DNA of 64,000 nt, taken from the NCBI RefSeq assembly GCF_900111485.1, contig NZ_FOIC01000016.1:1-64000 (forward strand). The letters run 5' to 3'. How positions within the stretch are numbered: the stretch's first letter is position 1; each line of letters starts with the position of its first letter. The translations under genes and the position numbers were made by a program. This document shows positions 9,234 to 17,914 of the stretch, one piece after another. The notes below the pieces were generated by a model. The model saw only the letters and a program-made list of their open reading frames with translations. It was not told where the DNA came from and ran no database searches. This DNA is from Natrinema hispanicum (GTDB taxonomy: Archaea > Halobacteriota > Halobacteria > Halobacteriales > Natrialbaceae).

Positions 9234-9243
9234 ACATTTAATC
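9234..9243 (+). promoter_or_regulatory. TATA-like box for nfeD
   Basis: CATTTAATCG lies about 28 bases upstream of the nfeD ATG at 9267, in an otherwise GC-rich stretch. The spacing fits an archaeal TATA box with a leaderless or nearly leaderless message. Confidence 0.5.
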
Positions 9244-9266
9244 GGCACAAGGCCTAATCCCCGCAT

Positions 9267-9884
9267 ATGGTCGAATCCCTCGTCGGGAACATCCCACTGC
9301 TGTTGCTCGTTGTGGGGCTCGTGTTGATGGTCCTCGAGGCCATCTCGCCCGGTGCCCACCTCATCGTCATCGGGATCGCGCTGGTCGGTGCCGGTCTCGT
9401 TGGCATGGTCTTCCCGCCCGCAGCGAGCCCGTTCATCTTGGCTGCATTGACGCTCGTGATCGGGCTCGCTGCGGCCTACGTCTACCGGGAGTTCGACTTC
9501 TACGGCGGGAAAGGAACGGCCCGGACGACGGACTCGGACTCGCTTGCCGGCCGGACGGGCTATGTCACCGAGACCGTTACGGCCCGCGATGGCGAGGTCA
9601 AACTCGACGGCGGCGGCTTCGCGCCCTACTTCAGCGCGCGGACGACCGACGGCACGATCGCGGAGGGAAAGGAGGTCATCGTCCTCGACCCAGGCGGTGG
9701 GAACGTACTCACGGTCGAATCGCTCGAGGCACTCGGTGAAGACGAAATCGATCGTGCGCTCGCACGGATGGACGAGTCGTCCGAGTCCGAGCACGATTCC
9801 GCCGCCCAACTCGATAGTGAACGAACCGACGATGGTGACGACGAGCGAGAGCCCGAAACCGAGACGGAACGGTCGGGAAATTGA
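9267..9884 (+). CDS. NfeD-family membrane protein
   Basis: The 205-residue protein has three to four hydrophobic helices in residues 5-75 and then an OB-fold domain (about 95-155) with AGRTGYVTETV and a conserved FAPYFSAR stretch, the layout of NfeD1b-type proteins. NfeD proteins pair with SPFH/stomatin proteins in membrane microdomains. The next gene, 69 bases downstream on the same strand, is exactly such a stomatin homologue, which supports the call. The acidic tail (160-205) is haloarchaeal in character and probably disordered. Confidence 0.85.
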   Translation: MVESLVGNIPLLLLVVGLVLMVLEAISPGAHLIVIGIALVGAGLVGMVFPPAASPFILAALTLVIGLAAAYVYREFDFYGGKGTARTTDSDSLAGRTGYVTETVTARDGEVKLDGGGFAPYFSARTTDGTIAEGKEVIVLDPGGGNVLTVESLEALGEDEIDRALARMDESSESEHDSAAQLDSERTDDGDDEREPETETERSGN

Positions 9885-9953
9885 GTGACATTCTCGCGCA
9901 TATGTTGCTGAAACAAGGGAACGCTTTTCTCCCCGCCGTCGTAACTCCGAAAT

Positions 9954-11129
9954 ATGGAGATACCATTGGTTCCACTGCAAACCGCCGGCACTGCCCTGTT
10001 GCTCGTCGGTGCCCTCGTCCTCGTTCTCGTTGTCGCTGCGTTGTTGAGCGCGATCGAGATCGTCGACGCCTACGAGAAACGCGCCCTCACGGTCTTCGGT
10101 GAGTACCGCAAGCTCCTGGAGCCGGGGATCAACTTCATCCCGCCGTTCGTCTCGAACACCTACCGGTTCGACATGCGAACACAGACGTTAGACGTCCCCC
10201 GACAGGAAGCGATCACGCGGGACAACTCGCCGGTGACCGCCGACGCCGTCGTCTACATCAAGGTGATGGACGCGAAGAAGGCCTTCCTCCAGGTCGACGA
10301 CTACAAGCGCGCCGTCTCGAATCTCGCCCAGACCACGCTGCGTGCTGTGCTGGGTGACATGGAACTCGACGACACGCTGAACAAACGCCAAGAGATCAAC
10401 GCGCGCATCCGCGAGGAACTCGACGAACCCACCGACGAGTGGGGGATCCGTGTCGAGTCCGTCGAGGTCCGCGAGGTCAACCCCTCGAAGGACGTCCAGC
10501 GCGCGATGGAACAACAGACCTCCGCCGAGCGGAAACGCCGTGCCATGATCCTCGAGGCACAGGGTGAACGCCGCAGTGCCGTCGAGAAAGCGGAGGGTGA
10601 CAAACAGAGTGAGATCATCCGCGCCCAGGGTGAGAAACAGAGCCAGATCCTCGAAGCGCAGGGTGACGCGATTTCGACTGTCTTGCGTGCGCGCTCGGCC
10701 GAGTCGATGGGTGAACGCGCCGTCATCGACAAGGGCATGGAGACGCTGGCCGACATCGGCCAGGGCGAATCGACGACGTTCGTCATGCCCCAGGAACTCA
10801 CCTCACTGGTCGGCCGCTACGGCAAGCACCTCTCGGGCAGCGACGTCGAAGGGGACGGCGCAGAACTCGAGAGCCGCGAGTTCGACGAGGAGACGCGCGA
10901 ACTGATCGGACTCGACGATATCGCCGAGATCATCGGCGAAATCGACCAGGAGGCGGATATGGACGTCGAGGCGATGGAACAGGAGGCCCAAGCCATCAAA
11001 GAAGGCAAGGATCCCGCGGAGATCTCCGATCCCGACGAGGTCATCGAGGAGATGGATCAGGAGTTCCCGGGACAGACCGATGGCGGGACCGACGGTTCGG
11101 TTGACGAGGCGGACGACGCGAGCGAGTGA
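9954..11129 (+). CDS. SPFH/stomatin/prohibitin-family protein
   Basis: This 391-residue protein has one N-terminal membrane helix (about 10-35) followed by an SPFH domain (about 37-210, starting EIVDAYEKRALTVFGEYRK) and a long charged coiled-coil region with AERKRRAMILEAQGER and several GE/GD-K-QS repeats (about 190-240). The C-terminal 100 residues are very acidic. SPFH proteins form large ring assemblies on membranes that organise other proteins, often proteases. The adjacent NfeD gene is its standard partner. There is no protease gene next to it. The ATG at 9954 immediately precedes the helix. Confidence 0.88.
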   Translation: MEIPLVPLQTAGTALLLVGALVLVLVVAALLSAIEIVDAYEKRALTVFGEYRKLLEPGINFIPPFVSNTYRFDMRTQTLDVPRQEAITRDNSPVTADAVVYIKVMDAKKAFLQVDDYKRAVSNLAQTTLRAVLGDMELDDTLNKRQEINARIREELDEPTDEWGIRVESVEVREVNPSKDVQRAMEQQTSAERKRRAMILEAQGERRSAVEKAEGDKQSEIIRAQGEKQSQILEAQGDAISTVLRARSAESMGERAVIDKGMETLADIGQGESTTFVMPQELTSLVGRYGKHLSGSDVEGDGAELESREFDEETRELIGLDDIAEIIGEIDQEADMDVEAMEQEAQAIKEGKDPAEISDPDEVIEEMDQEFPGQTDGGTDGSVDEADDASE

Positions 11130-11476
11130 GCGGCCACGTCATGCTGTGACCGGCTGTCCCGTGTTGCCGGTTCGTGCGTGTCCCCTCGCTTAGATCGGTT
11201 CGCACTACTCCGTTTTCGCCGCTGTCTCGTCGCTCTCGTCGATACTCCCAGTGGATTACCGCCAGTAGTAACGGCGTCGGCGCGACGCGAGAGTCTGACC
11301 TCCCTCTCCACACTGTTCGTGTCTAACGCCGGCGCGGAGACACTGGCTGCCGATCCGATCGGCGGTTCAACATCGCTTACCGAAACGCACATGCGACGAA
11401 ATCAGTCACTTTCAGTGAACAAAGCGGAGCGAAACCGGTTTTACGCGCCACCCCGTTCTGGACTATAGGTATCGAA
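11130..11476. other. 347-base gap without a convincing gene
   Basis: No frame here has the codon pattern of its neighbours. The right end carries GGTTTTACGCGCC (about 11437-11449), a TATA-like element roughly 30 bases before the next ATG. The stretch AGCGGAGCGAAAC (11424-11436) resembles short GC-rich hairpin remnants found widely in haloarchaeal intergenic DNA. Confidence 0.5.
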
Positions 11477-12094
11477 ATGACATCGCCCGATGGGGTCGAC
11501 GACGAGAAACGAGCGACCCTGCGCCGGTTTGCCGCTATCGGTGCTGCCTCGCCGCTGATTGGCCGCTCGAGTTCATCGACGGCGAAGATGGGTGAAAGCG
11601 AGGCTCGCGATGCGATCGCGGGCTATCTCTCGACGACACCCGGGGCACACTTCTCGAAGATCCGTGACGATCTGCAACTCGGCACCGGCGAAACCCAACA
11701 TCATCTGCGCCAACTCGAGGACGCGGGCGTCATCGAGCGCTATCGCGACGGCGACTACAAGCGATTCGTCACGGCCGGCCGGTTCGACGAGTTCGAGAAA
11801 CGAGCGCTTGGCTATCTCCGACGGGAGACCCCGCGTGGCATGCTCATCGAACTCCTGTCGAATCCCGACGCCACCGCTGGCGACCTCGCCGAGGCGCTGG
11901 ACGTGTCGGCCCCGACGGTGAGCAAGTACGCTGGCCAACTCGAGGACGCCGGCCTCCTCTCGCGGGACGACGGCTACGCCGTCGAGCGCCCGGAGACGGT
12001 GTTGATACTGGTCGTCGGTCACGCCGACTCCTTCGGCGATCGGGCACGAGCCCTCGCCCGTAACGCAGATCAGTTACTCGACTACCGGGGTTAA
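11477..12094 (+). CDS. double winged-helix transcription regulator
   Basis: The 205-residue protein contains two winged helix-turn-helix domains. The first (about 40-105) shows GAHFSKIRDDLQLGTGETQHH followed by LEDAGVIERYRDG; the second (about 115-190) shows ATAGDLAEALDVSAPTVSKYA followed by LEDAGLLSRDDGY. This tandem arrangement is common in haloarchaeal one-component regulators. The first 35 residues are unusual: they contain RRFAAIGAASPLIG, which resembles a Tat signal motif although the rest is a DNA-binding protein. A second candidate start is the ATG at 11588, just before the first domain, but the TATA-like box position favours 11477. Target genes are unknown. Confidence 0.78.
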   Translation: MTSPDGVDDEKRATLRRFAAIGAASPLIGRSSSSTAKMGESEARDAIAGYLSTTPGAHFSKIRDDLQLGTGETQHHLRQLEDAGVIERYRDGDYKRFVTAGRFDEFEKRALGYLRRETPRGMLIELLSNPDATAGDLAEALDVSAPTVSKYAGQLEDAGLLSRDDGYAVERPETVLILVVGHADSFGDRARALARNADQLLDYRG

Positions 12095-12131
12095 GACGCT
12101 GTTAGAAGCAGTAAGACCGGCTTACAACGAC

Positions 12132-12794
12132 CTATGACTCTCGCTCGTCGATGACCGACAGCACCTCGGTCACCGACTCGAGTTCGTAGGTCGCGTTCAG
12201 TGGGCACTCGCGCTCGCGGTTGTGTGACCGCCGCAGGAACGCGGTCTCGAGGCCTGCCGCTTGCCCGGCGACGATGTCTTTCGGGGAGTCGCCGACGTAG
12301 AGCCCGTCCGAGACGCCAAGGTCGGCAAGTGCCTCCTCGAGATAGTAGGGATCCGGCTTGCGACGTTCGTAGCCCTCGAGCGTCGGCTCGCGCCCGCGAA
12401 CGACATCGAAATCGATCCCGACGAACTCTGCAACGAACGCAGCGGTTTCGTGGCGATTGTTGGTGACGAGTCCGGTCGTGGTTCGGTCGCTTAGTTCACG
12501 GATCGCGTCAACATCATCATAGATGCCACGCTCACCCGACCGAAGGCGGTCGTGGGTGCCACTCGAGGCGTACGTTTCTTTCAGTTTCCAGAACCGCGCT
12601 CGATCGATCCCGAGTTCCTCGCAGTGTGTTCGAATCCGTTCGACGTCGTGATTTCTGAAATCGCGGCGCTGTGATGGCGTCGGCTCGGCGTCGAGTTCGG
12701 CGAGGGCCGCGTCGGAAGCGTCAGCGTACACCTGCGGATCGGTCCGTGGTCCCTCGATGAGAACCCCGTCCATGTCGAACAGTATCGGCGTCAT
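12132..12794 (-). CDS. HAD-superfamily hydrolase, phosphoglycolate phosphatase-like
   Basis: This 220-residue protein has the four HAD motifs: DMDGVL (Asp7, Asp9) with the nucleophile, a Thr/Asn in LVTNN, a lysine in RRKPDP, and GDSPKD. A helical cap (about 18-90) puts it in subclass I with phosphoglycolate phosphatases and beta-phosphoglucomutases. It presumably removes phosphate from a small metabolite; the substrate cannot be read from the sequence. It converges with the winged-helix gene, leaving 37 bases between the stops. Confidence 0.82.
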   Translation of the reverse strand: MTPILFDMDGVLIEGPRTDPQVYADASDAALAELDAEPTPSQRRDFRNHDVERIRTHCEELGIDRARFWKLKETYASSGTHDRLRSGERGIYDDVDAIRELSDRTTTGLVTNNRHETAAFVAEFVGIDFDVVRGREPTLEGYERRKPDPYYLEEALADLGVSDGLYVGDSPKDIVAGQAAGLETAFLRRSHNRERECPLNATYELESVTEVLSVIDERES

Positions 12795-12911
12795 CTATCC
12801 GGATATATGGCGTGTCGCGAAAAGAGGGTTCGGCGTTGCTGGTCGCCGGACGTCTACGACCGAAACGATCGGTAAAAACGAGCTGAAATGGCACCGGGTG
12901 CCGGGGTGGCG

Positions 12912-13145
12912 TTAAACGTCGACTTTCCAGGTGGTACTCGAGGAATACCCCCACTTCTCGATTTCGACGTCGTAGTCGCCCTCCTGCAGGGCGGTGATGT
13001 TCGACCCGACCTCTTTCGCCGTCATCCCGAGTTCCTTGCCGATGAGGCGAGATTTGAAGTACGTCTTCGTCGCCGCATTGTTCCGAAGGTACTCCAGAAT
13101 CCGCTGTTGTTTGCTCGTGAGGTCAGGGGCCATTGCAGTGCTCAT
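12912..13145 (-). CDS. small winged-helix-like protein
   Basis: This 77-residue protein reads as a compact winged-helix domain: LTSKQQRILEYLRNN, then KTYFKSRLIGKELGMTAKEVGSNI as the helix-turn-helix, then a two-strand wing ending in TTWKVDV. It resembles a haloarchaeal family I believe is DUF7123 (not verifiable here). It is probably a DNA-binding protein. The start at 13145 (MSTAMAPDL) is chosen over 13133 because both are ATG and the first is preceded by a promoter-like region; the longer upstream frame has no protein character. Confidence 0.78.
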   Translation of the reverse strand: MSTAMAPDLTSKQQRILEYLRNNAATKTYFKSRLIGKELGMTAKEVGSNITALQEGDYDVEIEKWGYSSSTTWKVDV

Positions 13146-13357
13146 ACACAGATGAACGACAGGAACGGTCTTAGGGGGTTTGGTACGCACAGTTAACTGG
13201 CCGCAGTCGTGCGATTTCACCACCGAGTAAGAGACGAATAATCGGTCGGAAAGCTTTCGTTGGTACGGCCGGTTAAACCATTCGCAACGCTGACACTCGC
13301 CTGGTCGTGATAGTTCTCGACGGGTGAGCGGGTCGATATCACGACCGTCACGCGACA

Positions 13358-13882
13358 TCAGTCGTCGCTGTCGTAATACGCCGTCAGGAAGGGACCGATC
13401 GAACACGCAACTGCCTCGCCGAGCGCCTGCGTTCGGTCGGTCAGTCCAGCCGTCAGCGCACCTGCGGCCCCTTCGGATTCGGCGAGGCCGTCAGTTCCGA
13501 GCAGGTCGTCCATCACCGGCCCCAGTTCCCCACCGGCTTCGACCTGCTCGGCGACACCGTCAGGAAGCCGCAGCGTCGGGCCACTGCCACGCTCAATTCT
13601 GTCGCCGTCGGTCACGGCTCCCCACATGATCAACGAGAGTCCCGGCACGCCCTCGAGTCGCGCAACCCCTCCCTCGAGTCCGACGCCGTAGTCGGCGTCG
13701 GTCGCTGCGAGCGCTCGCCGGGCGCGGGTTTCGGCACCAGTGACGGTTTCTTCGATCGACCACGGCTGTTCGCACACCCCGGAGTCGACGTCGACGGCGA
13801 TGACGGTCGGCTCGTATGACTCGAGGGTTCGCTCGACTGCATCGACCTTGACCGGGTTCGTACTCCCGACTGCAAGTTTCAT
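13358..13882 (-). CDS. inosine/xanthosine triphosphatase, DUF84 (YjjX) family
   Basis: The 174-residue protein begins MKLAVGSTNPVKVDAVE, the hallmark of the DUF84/YjjX NTPase family, which hydrolyses non-canonical purine nucleotides such as ITP and XTP and so keeps them out of nucleic acids. Further support comes from TDADYGVGLEGGV in the middle and the length, typical for the family. It lies upstream of, and divergent from, the TFB gene. Confidence 0.88.
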   Translation of the reverse strand: MKLAVGSTNPVKVDAVERTLESYEPTVIAVDVDSGVCEQPWSIEETVTGAETRARRALAATDADYGVGLEGGVARLEGVPGLSLIMWGAVTDGDRIERGSGPTLRLPDGVAEQVEAGGELGPVMDDLLGTDGLAESEGAAGALTAGLTDRTQALGEAVACSIGPFLTAYYDSDD

Positions 13883-14100
13883 AGCGGCCGTTCGGACGGC
13901 GGGCAGTTGGTGGCTCCGGTTCGAACCGATACTATGCTTTAATGTTTCTATTTATCATACTCTTTTGCCCGAATTACCCGTTTTCGAGGGGTATCTGGGT
14001 GAGATTTCGAAACCCTTATCCTTTGAGTGTCTGAACGTGGGAGGTAACGGATCCGTCCGGGCTTTTGCGATCGGTTCGGCCGGGCAGCACTCGCCATCGT

Positions 14101-15081
14101 ATGACTAACGCACCATCGAACACGAGAGTACGACGTAGCGAACCCCAAACGAACGAACAGGAGACCGAAACCGAGGACGAGGACCTGGTCTGTCCCGAAT
14201 GTGCTGGCCATCTCGTCGTCGACGACGAGCACGGCGAGACGGTCTGTGAAGACTGTGGGCTGGTCGTCGAGGAGGACTCGGTCGACCGCGGTCCCGAATG
14301 GCGTGCGTTCGACGCCGCCGAGAAAAACGAGAAGTCCCGCGTGGGCGCGCCCACGACCAACACGATGCACGACAAGGGGCTCTCGACGAACATCGACTGG
14401 CGCAACAAAGACGCCTACGGCAACTCGCTTGGCTCGCGCCAGCGCGAGAAGATGCAGCGCCTGCGAAAGTGGAACGAGCGCTTCCGCACGCGTGACTCCA
14501 AGGAACGCAACCTGAAACAGGCACTCGGCGAGATCGACCGGATGGCCTCCGCACTCGGCCTCCCCACGAACGTCCGCGAGACGGCGTCGGTCATCTATCG
14601 GCGCGCACTCGACGAGGACCTCCTGCCGGGACGCTCGATTGAGGGCGTCTCGACGGCCTGTGTCTACGCCGCCGCCCGCCAGGCTGGCGTCCCCCGGAGC
14701 CTCGACGAGATCGCCGACGTCTCCCGCGTCGAGAAAAACGAAATCGCGCGCACCTACCGCTATGTGGTCCGCGAACTCGGTCTCGAGGTCCAGCCGGCCG
14801 ACCCCGAGAGCTACGTCCCCCGCTTTGCCTCGGGGCTCGAGCTCTCCGACGAAGCCGAACACCGCGCACGCTCGCTGCTCCAGAACGCCAAGGAGAAGGG
14901 CGTTCACTCCGGCAAGTCCCCGGTCGGCCTTGCGGCTGCCGCGGTCTACGCTGCCGCACTGCTGACTAACGAAAAGACCACGCAGGCTGCCGTCTCCGAC
15001 GTCGCCGACATCTCCGAAGTCACCATCCGCAACCGGTACCACGAGCTCCTCGAGGCCGAGGAGACCATCGGGATGGCGTAA
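14101..15081 (+). CDS. tfb: transcription initiation factor IIB (TFB)
   Basis: This 326-residue general transcription factor recruits RNA polymerase to the TBP-TATA complex. An N-terminal zinc ribbon has Cys31, Cys34, Cys49 and Cys52. It is followed by the B-reader/linker segment (GPEWRAFDAAE, KGLSTNIDW) and two cyclin repeats (about 135-215 and 230-315), with a C-terminal recognition helix in SEVTIRNRYHEL that would contact the BRE element. Haloarchaea have several TFB paralogues, so the number cannot be assigned. The start at 14101 follows a weakly supported upstream in-frame TTG that I reject. An AT-rich region at 13930-13975 lies upstream. Confidence 0.96.
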   Translation: MTNAPSNTRVRRSEPQTNEQETETEDEDLVCPECAGHLVVDDEHGETVCEDCGLVVEEDSVDRGPEWRAFDAAEKNEKSRVGAPTTNTMHDKGLSTNIDWRNKDAYGNSLGSRQREKMQRLRKWNERFRTRDSKERNLKQALGEIDRMASALGLPTNVRETASVIYRRALDEDLLPGRSIEGVSTACVYAAARQAGVPRSLDEIADVSRVEKNEIARTYRYVVRELGLEVQPADPESYVPRFASGLELSDEAEHRARSLLQNAKEKGVHSGKSPVGLAAAAVYAAALLTNEKTTQAAVSDVADISEVTIRNRYHELLEAEETIGMA

Positions 15082-15150
15082 TCGCGGTCGTCGAACTACA
15101 CGTCGCTGGAACGATACCGTTTTTATCGCGCTCGGTCCCAGTCGGTAGCA

Positions 15151-15825
15151 ATGGGACTTGATTTCGACTCGTTCGTACTCACAGCAGCGACGGCGGACCT
15201 CTCGGATGAACCGGCGGCCCGCGAGCACGCCGATGCGGTCGAATTCCGAATGGACCTCGCTGACGAGCCGCTGGCAGCGCTCGAGGCCTACGACGGCGAG
15301 TTACCGATCCTCGCGACGAACAGGGCTGACTGGGAGGGTGGTGAAGCGAAAGACGAGGGTCGACTCGAGGCGCTGGCCGACGCGACCGCGTGTGAGGCCG
15401 TCGAAGCGATCGACATCGAACTCAAGTCGATTCTCGAGGGCGAGGCCGAGGCGCTCCTCGAGACGGCTCGCGAGCGCGACGTGTCGATCGTCGCCTCGGT
15501 CCACGACTTCGAGGGGACGCCGCCCCGGAAAGAGCTGGTGCGGACGCTGACCGAGGCGGGCAAGTACGCAGACGTGGCAAAGCTGGCGGTGACGGCTGAA
15601 TCGAAAGCGGATACGCTCGCGTTGCTGTCGGCGACCGAGCAGCTGACCTCGCATGGGGACACCGTCGCGACGATGGCGATGGGTGAAGTGGGAAGTCACA
15701 CGCGAGCAGTGGCACCGGTGTACGGATCGAAAATTGGGTATGCACCTGTTGACCCCGAAAACGCCACTGCGCCGGGGCAGTACGACCTCGAAACGCTCGC
15801 GGAGCTCGTGGCACACCTCGAGTGA
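15151..15825 (+). CDS. aroD: 3-dehydroquinate dehydratase, type I
   Basis: This 224-residue barrel enzyme turns 3-dehydroquinate into 3-dehydroshikimate, the third step of the shikimate pathway. Visible are EFRMD (Glu31-Arg33), DIELKS, His118 in SVHDF, and the Schiff-base Lys144 in VAKLAVTAES, followed by AMGEVGSHTR near the end. It stands one gene away from 3-dehydroquinate synthase II, which makes its substrate, so the two are likely functionally linked although on opposite strands. A GTTTTTATCG TATA-like box about 30 bases before the ATG supports the start. Confidence 0.95.
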   Translation: MGLDFDSFVLTAATADLSDEPAAREHADAVEFRMDLADEPLAALEAYDGELPILATNRADWEGGEAKDEGRLEALADATACEAVEAIDIELKSILEGEAEALLETARERDVSIVASVHDFEGTPPRKELVRTLTEAGKYADVAKLAVTAESKADTLALLSATEQLTSHGDTVATMAMGEVGSHTRAVAPVYGSKIGYAPVDPENATAPGQYDLETLAELVAHLE

Positions 15826-15992
15826 GCTGCTACTGTCGGACAGCAGTCAATACGAAGTCGATCGCGGATTCGCGGCCGTCTCCACCGGTGACGGCCGTCG
15901 CAGAGCGACCGAGCTTCACACCGTTCTGTCCGGCAGTATGAAAAACAGCCGAAATCGGAATGTTAAGGACAGCGGTCCCCCACTAGCCGACA

Positions 15993-16424
15993 ATGACATG
16001 GCTCCGCGCGATCCTCGCCGCCGGTCTGTCGGTGATCTTACCCGGTGCGGGTCACGTCCTCTCTCGTGACTGGCTTCGCGCCGCCGCTTTCGCTGGTCTG
16101 TTCCTCGCTGCGAGTGCTTTCTTGCTCCCGATCGAGCAACTCGCGGCCGCCGAACCGACGAGTTACGACGAGGCCATCACACAGGCGACCGCTATGGCCG
16201 CGGACGTGGATCCAATGGCACAGTTTTCCCTCTCGTTTATCGCCCTGTTTGCCACGATCGACGCGGCCTTTCGGGCACTCGGCTATCCGTCCGGCGGCGA
16301 CGGAAACACAGACGGGACGACCTGTCCCGAATGTGGGAAAGACGTCGATCCGGACCTCGAGTTCTGTCACTGGTGTACGACGCGACTCGAGCCTGACGCG
16401 CCCGAATCGGAGACAGACAACTGA
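15993..16424 (+). CDS. membrane protein with C-terminal zinc ribbon
   Basis: The 143-residue protein has two or three hydrophobic helices in its first 95 residues (AILAAGLSVILPGAGHVL, AAAFAGLFLAASAFLLP, SLSFIALFATIDAAF) and ends in a zinc ribbon with CPECGK and CHWCTT. This small-membrane-plus-zinc-ribbon design is common in haloarchaea and I believe it belongs to a named DUF, which I cannot verify. Role unknown. Its promoter region contains the recurring motif GTCCGGCAGTAT at 15928-15939. Confidence 0.75.
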   Translation: MTWLRAILAAGLSVILPGAGHVLSRDWLRAAAFAGLFLAASAFLLPIEQLAAAEPTSYDEAITQATAMAADVDPMAQFSLSFIALFATIDAAFRALGYPSGGDGNTDGTTCPECGKDVDPDLEFCHWCTTRLEPDAPESETDN

Positions 16425-16437
16425 GAGAGCCGAGCCG

Positions 16438-17628
16438 TTACTTCTCGATAATACTCTCGTCGACGGCCTCGCCGAAGTGTCGTGCCGTATCCTCGTAGTA
16501 CAACAGGATCTCGTCGCCGGCTTCCAGCTCCGTCACAGCCTTGCGCCCCTCTTTGGCGGCGACTTTGATCGTCTCGGCGTTCTGGAGTAGCGTCTCGACC
16601 CGGTCGCCGTTTTCGGTCTCGAGTGCGACCCGGAACATCGGCCGCTGTTCGATCTTGACCCGGCCGACGATAGCCTCACGGGTGTTGCCGTTGGTGTCGA
16701 CGACCTGTACCTCGTCACCGCTTTGCAGGCCCGCGAGGTACTTCGTTCCGCCGTCGGGCGTCCGGATGTAGGCGTGGACCGCGCCTGCGTTGACCCGGAA
16801 GGGACGCGAGGCGACGTACGGCGATTCTGCCGTTTCGGCGTGGACGAAAACCAGCCCGCGGCTCATCGAGCCGACGAGCATCCCCTCGTCGTGCTCGAGG
16901 AGGTTGCCGGTGTCAACACAGACCCGGTCGGCGCTGCCCGCGCGCTCGACGTCGAGGACTTCGGCGTACTCGAGGTCGAGACTCTCGCGTGCGGCCTCGT
17001 CGCGGACCTCGACCGTCTTGCGGATCTCGTCAGGGTCGTCAGAGTCGAGCAACACGGCGTCGGAGCCGATCTCGAGGGTCTCGAAGGCCGTCTTGGCCTC
17101 CTCTGCGCTGGTGACGCCCGCGACGAGGTCGGTCTCCTCGCCGATACGGGCGATCAGGTTCTCGAGTGGGATGATCGTCCAGTCCTCGCCGACGACGATC
17201 GTGTAGTCGGCTTCATCGGCAGCGGTCTCGGCGAAGTGCTCGTACTCCTTGCCGAGGATGCGGACGTACGCACCACGATCGAGGTCACCATCGCGGCGCA
17301 GCGTCGAGAGGTCCGCCGAGCCCGAAAAGTCCTCCGGCAGATCGATCGTCGCGTCACCTTCGCCGTCTTTGCCGACGACGATGGCGTCAGCCTGTGTCGA
17401 CTGCTCGTCGTCGCTCTCGGCGTCGTCGATGTCGTCGACCAGCGTTACGTCGCCGTCGGTCCGGAACGCCGCAACGTTGATGTCGCCGAGTTCGCGGACG
17501 CGCTCGACATCGTCTTCGTCGACCAGTACCCAGTCTGCACCCGCCTCGAGCGCGGCGGTAATCCGTGCCCGGCGGTCGTCCCAGTCGCCGACGGTGTCGT
17601 CGGCTTTTACCCAAACAGTTCGCGTCAT
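16438..17628 (-). CDS. 3-dehydroquinate synthase II
   Basis: This 396-residue enzyme catalyses NAD-dependent oxidative deamination and cyclisation of 2-amino-3,7-dideoxy-D-threo-hept-6-ulosonate to 3-dehydroquinate, replacing the classical DAHP route in many archaea. The N terminus MTRTVWVKADD and the C-terminal half with GSMSRGLVFVHAET, RPFRVNAGAVHAYI and RVKIEQRPMFRV are family hallmarks, and the length is normal. The start at 17628 is preferred over an upstream in-frame ATG because the added 33 residues are not conserved in character. ADH synthase, the preceding enzyme, is in the trp operon at 24222. Confidence 0.94.
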   Translation of the reverse strand: MTRTVWVKADDTVGDWDDRRARITAALEAGADWVLVDEDDVERVRELGDINVAAFRTDGDVTLVDDIDDAESDDEQSTQADAIVVGKDGEGDATIDLPEDFSGSADLSTLRRDGDLDRGAYVRILGKEYEHFAETAADEADYTIVVGEDWTIIPLENLIARIGEETDLVAGVTSAEEAKTAFETLEIGSDAVLLDSDDPDEIRKTVEVRDEAARESLDLEYAEVLDVERAGSADRVCVDTGNLLEHDEGMLVGSMSRGLVFVHAETAESPYVASRPFRVNAGAVHAYIRTPDGGTKYLAGLQSGDEVQVVDTNGNTREAIVGRVKIEQRPMFRVALETENGDRVETLLQNAETIKVAAKEGRKAVTELEAGDEILLYYEDTARHFGEAVDESIIEK

Positions 17629-17914
17629 AAATCGATCCTCGAAGGGGACCGGCTTGAACGTGGCGAATCGGGCAGGTGCGATGGGTTCCTGCCACGGACT
17701 AGGGATGCACGACACGCCAGCAGGCACACAGCGGTCGACACAGTCGCCCCGTCACGGCCGAGCGAAAACTGACAACAGTTCTGATAGTAACGAAAGTACC
17801 GATACTTTCTCCAAAGTTGATAATATCTGATCGGTCGACCGATACGATACGGGTCAGCGCCACCTCGAGACGCCCACCGAACTGACGATCGACTGTGCCG
17901 CCCACCGACTCGAG
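17629..17914. other. 286-base divergent intergenic region
   Basis: This region separates 3-dehydroquinate synthase II (minus) from an uncharacterised plus-strand gene. It holds the inverted repeat at 17792-17809 and an AT-rich TTGATAATATC element (about 17817-17827). From about 17830 onward the frame of the next gene is open and reads as acidic protein, but has no usual start codon. Confidence 0.6.
17792..17809. promoter_or_regulatory. inverted repeat, possible operator
   Basis: GAAAGTACCGATACTTTC is a perfect 7-base inverted repeat with a 4-base centre, in the divergent region and 8 bases before an AT-rich TATA-like element. Size and symmetry suit a dimeric helix-turn-helix regulator. The regulator is not known. 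Confidence 0.45.

Noticed and set aside
13948-15228. A 426-codon minus-strand frame across the TFB gene
   Set aside because: Opposite TFB with its zinc ribbon and cyclin repeats; no protein motif in the antisense product.
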